Origin: Pseudomonadota bacterium
GTDB lineage: Bacteria > Pseudomonadota > Alphaproteobacteria > Caulobacterales > Caulobacteraceae
Direction of reading: 5' to 3'
Assembly: GCA_023412655.1 (NCBI GenBank)
Contig: JAEYNH010000165.1
Location: 1-19,469, forward strand
Length of the DNA stretch: 19,469 bases
Position 1 is the first letter of the stretch. Every line of letters begins with the position of its first letter. The notes under the pieces were generated by a model, which was given only the letters and a program-made list of their open reading frames with translations, ran no database searches and was not told where the DNA came from. Shown piece after piece: positions 7,710-14,558 of the stretch. The position numbers and the translations under genes were made by a program.

Positions 7710-9140
7710 TCAGACTCGAGGGCCGGGCGCCTCGACCTTGGGCGGCGCCACCATGTCGTCGCCGGTGAGGGAGCCCAGCGCCGGCGCCTCGGCATAGACC
7801 GCGTCGCGCTCGTCGAGCTGGCGGCGGATCTCGGCGTGCCGCTCGGGCGTGAGCTTGTAGCCGATGAAGGCTGCGCCCGCGGCCATCACGAAAAAGATCG
7901 GCCCCACGATATAGACCAGCTCCAGGGCCTGGATGGCCTCCGGCGTGTTCACGGCCTCCGCCCGGGCCTGGTAGCCGATAGTGGCCAGCAGCACGAAGGT
8001 GAGCGCCGAGAGGCCGGAGGCGATCTTCGAGGTTCCGATGGTCAGGGCGTACATCAGGCCCATGTATTCGCGGCCGTGGGCCAGGCGCATCTCGTCGGCG
8101 ATGTCCCCGGTGAGAGCCCGGATCATCACCAGGAAGCCGGCGGCCATGGCGCCGACGACGAACATGCCGGGGGCGAAGGCCAGGAAGTTTCCCGCCGGCA
8201 GGAAGGGAACGACCATCAGGCCGACGGAGTAGATGGTGGTGCCCACCATCAGGCTGCGGTGCTTGCCGATCCTGTTGCCCAGCCAGGCCATGAACGGCGC
8301 GCCCGCGAAGCCGGCGGCGATATAGATCATCAGCAGCAGGTTGGCCGAGGCGGTGTCGAACCCGCGGCTGTCGTTGAAGTAGAAGAGGTAGAGGGTCGCC
8401 ATCCAGCCCGGGCCGAGGGTGGCGCACAGGTCCGCCACCAGCAGCCGGACGACGTTCCCGTGCTTCAGCAGGGTGATGTAGTCGCGCAGGCCGAAATTGA
8501 CCTTGTGGTCCCGGGTGATCGGCTCGCGCGTGAAGGCCAGCACGATGATCACGGTCAGCGGCAGCGACAGGATGATGAACCAGACCATCGCCCGGACGCC
8601 CTCGCCGTCCGTGGCCCCCAGGTACTGCATCACCACCGGGATCAGCAGGACCGCCACCGCGCCGACGACGCCGAGGGCGATGACCGCGCCGAAAACCCGA
8701 TTGCGCTGTTCATAGGTCGGACCGAGCACCCCGCCCCAGGCCAGGTGCGACAAGTAGACCATCGAATAGCCGATGTAGAGGAACAGCAGGATGCCGCTCA
8801 GGCCCAGCTGCGAGGTGGAGGGACCGGCCTGGAGCACCATCCACAGCCCCACCATCATCACCGGCGCGCCGAGAGCGAGCCACAGCCGGTAGCGGCCGAA
8901 GCGGCTGCGCGTGCGGTCCATGGCCATGCCCAGCCCCACGTCGATGGGAATGTCGATCAGCCGCACCATGGCGAAGGCCGCGCCCACCACGGCCAGTTCC
9001 AGGCCGATGTGGCTGGCGAAGTAGCGGGGCAGGTGCACGCTGATGGCCAGCACCAGCGCCTGGATCGGTATGCTGGCGCAGGCGAACGCCATCACGGTGT
9101 AGGGTGAAAGATGGCCGGCTAAGGTTCCAGACTTGGCCAT
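7710..9140 (-). CDS. MFS transporter of the GPH (MelB-like) sugar:cation symporter type (476 aa)
   Basis: A polytopic inner-membrane carrier with about 12 hydrophobic segments. The motif after helix 2, FAMVRLIDIPIDVGLGMAMD then RTRSRFGRYRLWL, corresponds to the conserved region of glycoside-pentoside-hexuronide symporters, including the cation-site aspartates and the GRYRLW loop. A second conserved loop, FTREPI, ends the first half before a central cytoplasmic stretch. The last 55 residues are hydrophilic and proline-rich. The substrate is not deducible; sugars, glycosides or uronides are typical, and organic acids or steroids are possible in alphaproteobacteria. The ATG at 9140 has AGGG close upstream. 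The gene lies 178 bases downstream of an SDR gene on the same strand, but a strong hairpin separates them, so it probably has its own promoter in 9141-9260. I see no convincing one there, only two copies of AGGTTACG (9188-9195, 9227-9234). Confidence 0.85.
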   Translation of the reverse strand: MAKSGTLAGHLSPYTVMAFACASIPIQALVLAISVHLPRYFASHIGLELAVVGAAFAMVRLIDIPIDVGLGMAMDRTRSRFGRYRLWLALGAPVMMVGLWMVLQAGPSTSQLGLSGILLFLYIGYSMVYLSHLAWGGVLGPTYEQRNRVFGAVIALGVVGAVAVLLIPVVMQYLGATDGEGVRAMVWFIILSLPLTVIIVLAFTREPITRDHKVNFGLRDYITLLKHGNVVRLLVADLCATLGPGWMATLYLFYFNDSRGFDTASANLLLMIYIAAGFAGAPFMAWLGNRIGKHRSLMVGTTIYSVGLMVVPFLPAGNFLAFAPGMFVVGAMAAGFLVMIRALTGDIADEMRLAHGREYMGLMYALTIGTSKIASGLSALTFVLLATIGYQARAEAVNTPEAIQALELVYIVGPIFFVMAAGAAFIGYKLTPERHAEIRRQLDERDAVYAEAPALGSLTGDDMVAPPKVEAPGPRV

Positions 9141-9254
9141 CGTCCCTACGCTCCTCGGATCTCGCGCCTCTACTGGGCGCTAGCGGCAGGTTACGCGCGA
9201 TCACTCAGGGGTGCGCAAGCGGAAAGAGGTTACGGCCGCGAAACTGAGCTTCGG

Positions 9255-9294
9255 CGGAAACGAAGAGGCCCTCTTCGTCGCCGAAGAGGGCCTC
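9255..9294 (-). terminator. Terminator hairpin after the SDR gene
   Basis: A perfect 13-base inverted repeat (9265-9277 with 9282-9294). Read on the minus strand it closes with a GCGA tetraloop of the stable GNRA class and is followed by CTTCGTTTCC, a modest U-rich tail. It begins 25 bases after the SDR stop. Stem length and loop make it a very stable structure even without a strong U run. Confidence 0.7.
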
Positions 9295-9318
9295 CAGGTC
9301 GTGCGCTGGCCGGACGGC

Positions 9319-10221
9319 TCAGCCGCCCTGCATCTTGCGGAAGAACTTCGCGGTCTGCTCGCCGCCGTTCATGTAGGCCTGCTGGCCGGCCGGATCGGCG
9401 ATCTGGGCGAAGCTGTCGCGGACCTGCTCCACCGTGGCCTCGTGGCCCAGGTACACGCCCTCGGTCTCGACGATGCGCGCCACGGCGAAGGCGCCGGCGC
9501 CGGCGGTCAGGATCGTCCCGGTGGGAGCCTCTTCCGAGCACAGGAACACCACGCCGGGGGTCACGTATTCCGGCTTCAGCTGCTCCAGCACCTGGGGCGG
9601 CATCAGGTTCTCGGTCATACGCGTGGCGGCCACCGGGCTGATGGCGTTGACGTGGATGTTGTTCTTCTGGCCCTCGAGCTTCAGCGTGTTCATGAAGCCC
9701 ACCAGGCCGAGCTTGGCTGCGCCGTAGTTCGACTGGCCGAAGTTGCCGTACAGGCCCGTGGACGAGGTGGTGACCACGATCCGCCCGTAGTTCTGCTCGC
9801 GCATGATCTCCCAGACGGCCTTGGCCGGCTTCACCGTGCCGAGCAGGTGGACGTCGACGACCACCTCGAAGTCGGCCAGCTCCATCTTGGCGAAGGTCTT
9901 GTCGCGGAGGATGCCGGCGTTGGCGACCAGGATGTCGATCCGGCCCCAGGCGTCCATGGCGTCCTTGACCATCCGGGCCACGCCCGCGTCGTCGGTCACG
10001 GAGCTGCCGTTGGCGATGGCCTCGCCGCCCAGCGCCTTGATCTCTTCCACCACCTTGTTGGCCGCGTCCGAGCCGCCGCCCGAGCCGTCAACCGTGCCGC
10101 CCAGGTCATTGACCACGACCTTGGCCCCGCGCCGGGCCAGCTCCAGGGCGTGCTGGCGACCCAGGCCGCCGCCCGCGCCGGTGACGATCGCCACTTTGCC
10201 GTCGAAGCGGATGTCCGCCAT
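9319..10221 (-). CDS. SDR dehydrogenase, (3R)-hydroxyacyl-CoA dehydrogenase domain of MFE-2 type (300 aa)
   Basis: An NAD(P)-dependent short-chain dehydrogenase. It shows the cofactor motif TGAGGGLG at residues 14-21, VVVNDLGG after the second strand, VANAGILRDKTF (NAG motif), and the catalytic Ser-Tyr-Lys set in SSTGLYGNFGQSNYGAAK. NDLGG, NAGILRD, GNFGQ-NY-AAK, EG-K-NIH and LKPEYV-P are hallmarks of the dehydrogenase domain of peroxisomal multifunctional enzyme 2 (HSD17B4). That suggests oxidation of 3-hydroxyacyl-CoA intermediates in beta-oxidation-like breakdown of fatty acids or side chains. In MFE-2 a hydratase and an SCP2 domain follow, whereas here the dehydrogenase stands alone. I prefer the ATG at 10221 because the AGAGGG ribosome site lies eight bases before it; an ATG two codons earlier (10227) is too close. 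Substrate is inferred. Confidence 0.88.
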   Translation of the reverse strand: MADIRFDGKVAIVTGAGGGLGRQHALELARRGAKVVVNDLGGTVDGSGGGSDAANKVVEEIKALGGEAIANGSSVTDDAGVARMVKDAMDAWGRIDILVANAGILRDKTFAKMELADFEVVVDVHLLGTVKPAKAVWEIMREQNYGRIVVTTSSTGLYGNFGQSNYGAAKLGLVGFMNTLKLEGQKNNIHVNAISPVAATRMTENLMPPQVLEQLKPEYVTPGVVFLCSEEAPTGTILTAGAGAFAVARIVETEGVYLGHEATVEQVRDSFAQIADPAGQQAYMNGGEQTAKFFRKMQGG

Positions 10222-10263
10222 GTGCATGTCCCTCTTGAACCAGGTGTTCTGAAAGCCGCCGCG

Positions 10264-10291
10264 TTGTGCTGCGCGGCGGAGAGGGCGTCAA
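10264..10291 (-). promoter_or_regulatory. Possible promoter for the SDR gene
   Basis: TTGACGC at 10291-10285 on the minus strand matches the first Caulobacter-type box exactly. About 13 bases further, around 10271-10264, GCACAACG is only a poor match to the second box. This is a weak call based mainly on the -35 sequence and its position 64 bases before the gene. Confidence 0.3.
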
Positions 10292-10334
10292 GCTGACGTG
10301 GGGGAGGGCGCTTCGTCGCTCCTCCCGTAATTGG

Positions 10335-10370
10335 GGCCTCCCCCGCCACCAGGACGAGACGGGGGAGGCC
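10335..10370 (-). terminator. Hairpin downstream of the ABC exporter operon
   Basis: GGCCTCCCCCG (10335-10345) and CGGGGGAGGCC (10360-10370) form an 11-pair GC-rich stem with a 14-base loop, 33 bases after the stop of the adaptor gene. It lacks a U tail in the minus direction, so it may be a rho-aided terminator or an mRNA 3'-end stabiliser. Confidence 0.5.
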
Positions 10371-10402
10371 GGGCGTCGCAGGCCGGGGAGCTTGGGGAGA
10401 CC

Positions 10403-11383
10403 CTAGCCCTGCGGCGCCGTCCCGGTGCGCCCCGGCCCCTGGGCCTGTTGCTGGCGCACGAACTTCACCAGAACGCGCTGGCCGATCAGGAACGGGGCGC
10501 CCGAGCTGTCCACCACCACTTCCACCACTCGGTCGTCAGTGCGCTCGTTCGGATCGTCGGACTGCAGCTTGCGGGCCCCGAACACGGCGGCCCGGCGCAG
10601 GACCTTGCCGTCGAAGGTCTTGGTGGGGTCGCTTTCCGGCGACATCTGCACGCTCTGGCCGATAGCCACGTAGGGCAGCGAGCCCTCGGCGATCTCGGCG
10701 CGGACGATGCGGCCGGCCCGCGGCTCCAGGTCGAACATGTTGGACACGTTCAGGGTCGAGGCCCCGGCCCCCGGGTTGGCGTAGCGGCGGACGATGCGGC
10801 CATCGGCCGGGGCGCGGATGATGCTGAGCTCCTGGTCGTAGCGCGCCTCGTTGAGCCGGGCCTGGGCGGTGGCGACCACGGCCTGCTGGGCGGTGATCTT
10901 CGCCTGGGCCTCGCGCACGGCGTCCCGCGCCTGGTCGAGCTTCTGCGCGGCCACGAAGTTGGAGGGCGCCAGGCCCTGCATCCGCCGCTCCTCGCGCTGC
11001 GCCGCAGAAAGCTGAACCTCCAGCAGGGCGAGGGCCGCCCGGGCCTGCCGGACCTCGGCGGCCGTGCGTTCGGCCTGCAGCCGCGGCTCGTCGTCCTCGA
11101 GGCGGGCCAGCACCTGGCCCTTCACCACGTCGTCCCCCTCCTGGACGAGCACGTCGCGGACCACGCCGGCGCGGCGGGCGGCGACCTGGATGATGCCGCC
11201 TTCCACATCGGCCTTGCCGTTGGCCACGGCGGCGTAGGGGCTGGGCTTCACCTCGGCGGCGGCCTTGGCCTCGGCCGCCTTCCGGGCCTTGGCCTGGCCC
11301 TGCATGAACAGGAAGCCGCCGCCGCCCAGCACGAGGACGAGGACGACGATCCAGACGGAGCGGTTGCGGAAGAAGGCGGGCAT
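10403..11383 (-). CDS. HlyD/DevB-family periplasmic adaptor of an ABC exporter (326 aa)
   Basis: Membrane-fusion protein linking an inner-membrane ABC transporter to an outer-membrane TolC-type channel. An N-terminal anchor helix (about residues 9-27, SVWIVVLVLVLGGGGFLFM) is followed by a charged alanine/lysine linker. A lipoyl half-motif comes next (RAGVVRDVLVQEGDDVVKGQ), then a long alpha-helical hairpin with heptad-like alanine-rich repeats at about 100-185, the second lipoyl half (SIIRAPADGRIVRRYANPG), and a beta-barrel domain to the end. It is the last gene of a three-gene unit, eight bases after the ATPase stop. No outer-membrane channel gene is present, so a TolC homologue elsewhere would be needed. 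The cargo is unknown. Confidence 0.88.
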   Translation of the reverse strand: MPAFFRNRSVWIVVLVLVLGGGGFLFMQGQAKARKAAEAKAAAEVKPSPYAAVANGKADVEGGIIQVAARRAGVVRDVLVQEGDDVVKGQVLARLEDDEPRLQAERTAAEVRQARAALALLEVQLSAAQREERRMQGLAPSNFVAAQKLDQARDAVREAQAKITAQQAVVATAQARLNEARYDQELSIIRAPADGRIVRRYANPGAGASTLNVSNMFDLEPRAGRIVRAEIAEGSLPYVAIGQSVQMSPESDPTKTFDGKVLRRAAVFGARKLQSDDPNERTDDRVVEVVVDSSGAPFLIGQRVLVKFVRQQQAQGPGRTGTAPQG

Positions 11384-11391
11384 GGATCTCT

Positions 11392-12147
11392 CTAGGCTCC
11401 AACGAGCTTGGGTGCGGTGTGGTGGTCGGCGGCGGCGTCCAGTGACGGCGGCGCCGCTCGGCGGTCCTCGAGGATCTCGCCGTCCTCCAGGTGGATGATG
11501 CGGTCCGCATAGGCTTCCAGGCGCGGATCGTGGGTCACGCAGATGACGGCTGCGCCGTGCTGCTTGGCCGCCCGCTGGAGCAGGCGGATGACGATCTGGC
11601 CGTTCTCGCCGTCGAGGGCCGAGGTGGGCTCGTCGGCGAACACCAGGCGGGGGTCCTTGGCGAGGGCCCGGGCGATGGCCACCCGCTGCTTCTCGCCCCC
11701 TGACATCTCGGCCGGCCGGGAGTTCATCCGCTTGCCCAGGCCGACTTCCTCGAGGGCGAGGGCGGCCTTCTCCCGGGCCGCCGGCTTGGGATGGCCCTGG
11801 TGCTTCAGGATGACCTCCACCTGCTGCAGGGCGGTGAGCGCCGAGAACAGGTTGAAGCCCTGGAAGATGAAGCCGCAGTGGTCGAGGCGGAACCGGTCCA
11901 GCTTGCCCGAGCGCAGCTTCCAGATGTCGGTGTCCAGCGCCCGGACGCTGCCTTCGTCAGGCTTCAGCAGGCCGGACAGCGAGGCCACCAGGGTTGATTT
12001 GCCCGAACCCGACGGGCCCATGACCATGGTTACCTCCCCATGGCGGGCGTCGAAGTCCACGCGCTTGAGCACCTCGATGTGCGTGCGGCCGGTCTTGAAG
12101 CGCTTGTAGACGCCGTGCGCCTCGATGGCGGGCTTGTTCGAGCTCAT
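11392..12147 (-). CDS. ABC exporter ATPase, MacB/DevA/LolD-like (251 aa)
   Basis: Cytoplasmic nucleotide-binding subunit. Walker A GPSGSGKST is at residues 44-52, followed by the Q-loop segment FIFQGFNLFSALT, the signature MSGGEKQRVAIARAL, Walker B RLVFADEPTSALDG, and the switch histidine in VICVTHDPR. This pattern is that of type VII (MacB-like, mechanotransmission) ABC systems such as LolD, MacB and DevA. I placed the start at the ATG at 12147 (MSSNKPAIEAHGVYK), which overlaps the permease stop as ATGA, so the two are translationally coupled. The frame stays open far upstream, but that part is a shadow of the permease. A C-terminal extension of about 25 residues past the ATPase core is unremarkable. 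Confidence 0.95.
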   Translation of the reverse strand: MSSNKPAIEAHGVYKRFKTGRTHIEVLKRVDFDARHGEVTMVMGPSGSGKSTLVASLSGLLKPDEGSVRALDTDIWKLRSGKLDRFRLDHCGFIFQGFNLFSALTALQQVEVILKHQGHPKPAAREKAALALEEVGLGKRMNSRPAEMSGGEKQRVAIARALAKDPRLVFADEPTSALDGENGQIVIRLLQRAAKQHGAAVICVTHDPRLEAYADRIIHLEDGEILEDRRAAPPSLDAAADHHTAPKLVGA

Positions 12148-13334
12148 CTCAGCAGGTCCGCAGGTTGGCTCTTCTTCAGGACGCCGAGGGCCAGGAGGCC
12201 GGATGCGCCGGAGATCACGAGCAGAAGGACCGAGACGCCGACCACCCACGGAATCGGGAAGCCCATGGGCATGCCGCCGTTCTTGGCCAGCAGGTAGACG
12301 CCGAAGGTGAAGAGGCCCGTGGCCGCCAGGCCGACGATGCCCACCCAGACCGACAGCTCCATGACGATCATCCGCAGGGCCCCCATGGAGACGCCCAGGG
12401 CCCGCAGGCTGGCGAACTCCTTGATGGAGGACAGGATCGCTCCACGCAGGGTCTGGGAGGTGATGCCGACGCCGATGAGGAAGCCGAGGAAGACCGAGAA
12501 GCCGATGAAGATGCCGATGATCTGTTCCGACATCAGGGCGCCCTCGTTGGCCTTGCGCAGTTCCTCGCGGGTCCACGCGCGGTAGGCGCCCTTGGCGGTG
12601 GCGTTCAGCTGGTCGCGCACGATCACGGCCCGGGAGGGATCCTTGATCCGCACCATCAGCGGGCCGGTCTTCGACTGGTCCTTGTTGAAGCCCAGCAGCC
12701 GGATGGTGTCGCGCGAGGCGACCACCGCGGCGTTGTTGATGTTGGGATAGCCGTCGAGGATCGCCCGGACCCGCACGGTCTTGCCGTTCAGCGAGGCGCT
12801 GTCGCCCAGCTCCACCCCCAGCCGCTTGAGCTGGCTGCGGTCGATGGCCACCGCATAGGGCTCCATCAACGCCTGCCGGGTCGCCTCGGTGTAGTCCACG
12901 GGCAGGGTCACCGCGCCGGGGCGGGTGTCCACCATGTTGACGTCGACCCAGGTGGTGACGGCCTTCTTGCCATCCTTCGGCTGGTTCACCCAGCGGCCCC
13001 CCTCGATATCCCAGGCGGCGACCTCCGCCACCTCGGGGTGCATGTACATCTGCGGCTGCAGGCGCGCGGGCAGCGAGCCCCCACCCGAGTTGATCAGGCT
13101 CTCCATCTTCGCCGGCAGGATCATCAGGTCGGCGCGGCTGCGCTCCAGCGTCGCCGTCACCCCCTTCACGATGCCCACGAACATCCCGACCTGGGCCAGG
13201 ATCAGCAGGCCCGAGAAGGCGAGCGCCACCACCGCGGCGGTGTAGCGGCGCCATTCGTGGATCAATGTGGCCAAGGCCAGCGACATGGCGTGGACGCCCT
13301 TCCCAAGCTCGGCGCGAAAAAGGTCGCGCTTCAT
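12144..13334 (-). CDS. FtsX-like ABC exporter permease, DevC-like (396 aa)
   Basis: Inner-membrane subunit of a MacB-type exporter. One membrane helix near residues 33-58 (VVALAFSGLLILAQVGMFVG) is followed by a large periplasmic domain to about 270. Three more helices follow near 275-295, 322-345 and 365-388, with the FtsX signature region SIKEFASLRALGVS between the second and third. Four helices plus a periplasmic domain after the first is the MacB/DevC topology. The start is uncertain: ATG at 13334 (MKRDLF) and ATG at 13286 (MSLALATLIHEWRRY) are both possible, and neither has a clear ribosome site; the second gives a more family-like N-terminus. First gene of the permease-ATPase-adaptor unit. 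Its promoter must lie in the 136 bases before 13471; GGTTTAATCG (13376-13385 region, minus strand) is a possible -10 without a good -35. Confidence 0.9.
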   Translation of the reverse strand: MKRDLFRAELGKGVHAMSLALATLIHEWRRYTAAVVALAFSGLLILAQVGMFVGIVKGVTATLERSRADLMILPAKMESLINSGGGSLPARLQPQMYMHPEVAEVAAWDIEGGRWVNQPKDGKKAVTTWVDVNMVDTRPGAVTLPVDYTEATRQALMEPYAVAIDRSQLKRLGVELGDSASLNGKTVRVRAILDGYPNINNAAVVASRDTIRLLGFNKDQSKTGPLMVRIKDPSRAVIVRDQLNATAKGAYRAWTREELRKANEGALMSEQIIGIFIGFSVFLGFLIGVGITSQTLRGAILSSIKEFASLRALGVSMGALRMIVMELSVWVGIVGLAATGLFTFGVYLLAKNGGMPMGFPIPWVVGVSVLLLVISGASGLLALGVLKKSQPADLLR

Positions 13335-13470
13335 CCGGAAAGAGGCTCCCGCAGGCGGCGGCGGATGCGATCGTGGCGATTAAACCTTCGTAATGCGCCC
13401 GCCGGCCGCACGAGCCATTGTGGAGCCGCGCCCGCGCGCCCAGATTTCACCGCAACAGCAGGAGGCTTCC

Positions 13471-14469
13471 ATGAAGACGCGCAAGCTCGGAACCCAGGGT
13501 CTGGAGGTCTCGGCGCTCGGCTTCGGCTGCATGGGCCTGTCGGGGGTCTACAACGCCCCGCTCGACCAGGACCGCGCGACGGCCGTCCTGCAGAAGGCGC
13601 TTGAAGCCGGTATCACCTTCTTCGACACCGCCGAGATCTACGGCATGACCACCAACGAGGTGCTGGTGGGCAAGGGACTGGGCGAGGCGCGCCATCGGGT
13701 GCGCATCGCCACCAAGTTCGGCTTCGACCTCGAGGCCGCCCGGGCGGCGGGACGGCCCTTCGGCGTGAACAGCCGGCCCGAGAACATACGGGCCGTGGCC
13801 GACGCCTCCCTGAAGCGGCTGGGCGTGGAGGTGATCGATCTCTTCTACCAGCACCGGGTGGACCCGACCGTGCCCATCGAGGACGTGGCCGGGACGGTCG
13901 GTGAACTCGTGCAGGCGGGAAAGGTCCGCTACTTCGGCCTCTCGGAAGCCGGCGCCGAGACCATCCGCCGGGCCCACGCAGTGCATCCGGTCAGCGCGCT
14001 GCAGTCCGAGTATTCCCTGTGGACCCGTGATCCCGAGAGGACCGTCCTGCCGACGGTGCGCGAACTCGGCATCGGCTTCGTGCCCTACAGCCCCCTCGGC
14101 CGGGGCTTCCTGGCCGGAGCGATCCAGGGGCCGGGCTCCCTCGCCGAGGACGACTTCCGGCGCTTCGTGCCGAGGTTCCGGGAAGGGGCGCTGGAGAAGA
14201 ACCTGTCCCTGGTGGAGACCCTAAGGGGTCTGGCTCGGGCGAAAGGCCGCACCCCCGCCCAGCTGGCCCTGGCCTGGCTGCTGGCCCAGGCGCCGGACAT
14301 CGTGCCGATCCCCGGCACGACAAACCCCGGCCGGATCGAGGAGAACGCCGCCGCCGCCGAGGTTGAGCTGAGCCCCGATGACCTCGCCGCCATCGCCGCC
14401 GCCGTGCCCGAGACGGCGGTGGAGGGGGCCCGCTACGATGATCGAGGCCTGTCGATGGTCAACCTCTAG
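13471..14469 (+). CDS. Aldo/keto reductase (332 aa)
   Basis: NADPH-dependent oxidoreductase with a TIM-barrel fold, reducing aldehydes or ketones in the cytoplasm. The catalytic tetrad is complete: D52 and Y57 in FFDTAEIYG, K82 in IATKFGF, and H128 in LFYQHRVD. The KVRYFGLSEA segment and the C-terminal NADPH-binding part (VPIPGTTNPGRIEENAAAAE) are also typical. The sequence belongs to the broad AKR13/YakC-like group, whose members act on varied carbonyls, so the substrate cannot be stated. The start is well supported, with AGGAGG six bases before the ATG. It diverges from the ABC exporter and is followed after 89 bases by a nucleoside transporter. It may form part of a small redox/detoxification set with the GST and WrbA genes nearby. 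Confidence 0.93.
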   Translation: MKTRKLGTQGLEVSALGFGCMGLSGVYNAPLDQDRATAVLQKALEAGITFFDTAEIYGMTTNEVLVGKGLGEARHRVRIATKFGFDLEAARAAGRPFGVNSRPENIRAVADASLKRLGVEVIDLFYQHRVDPTVPIEDVAGTVGELVQAGKVRYFGLSEAGAETIRRAHAVHPVSALQSEYSLWTRDPERTVLPTVRELGIGFVPYSPLGRGFLAGAIQGPGSLAEDDFRRFVPRFREGALEKNLSLVETLRGLARAKGRTPAQLALAWLLAQAPDIVPIPGTTNPGRIEENAAAAEVELSPDDLAAIAAAVPETAVEGARYDDRGLSMVNL

Positions 14470-14558
14470 CCGCTTGCCTCACCAACGTTCTGGCGTCTTC
14501 TATCGGCCGATGGCCGGCTGACTCGGATGGGGTCCGAGGGCGGCCCATCGGGGTATGA

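Noticed and set aside
7278..9107. A 609-codon plus-strand open frame across the end of mrp and the GPH transporter
   Set aside because: It is out of frame with mrp and antisense to a convincing 12-helix transporter, with low-complexity His/Gln/Gly content; it is a GC-bias artefact.
13376..13395. Possible CtrA-type site (ATTAAACCTTCGTAATG region) between the ABC permease and the aldo/keto reductase
   Set aside because: The two halves do not fit TTAA-N7-TTAA; only one half-site is good, and AT-rich promoter DNA explains it equally well.
12165..13604. A 479-codon plus-strand open frame opposite the ABC permease
   Set aside because: It is a shadow of the permease and runs across the aldo/keto reductase start; composition is typical of an antisense frame.
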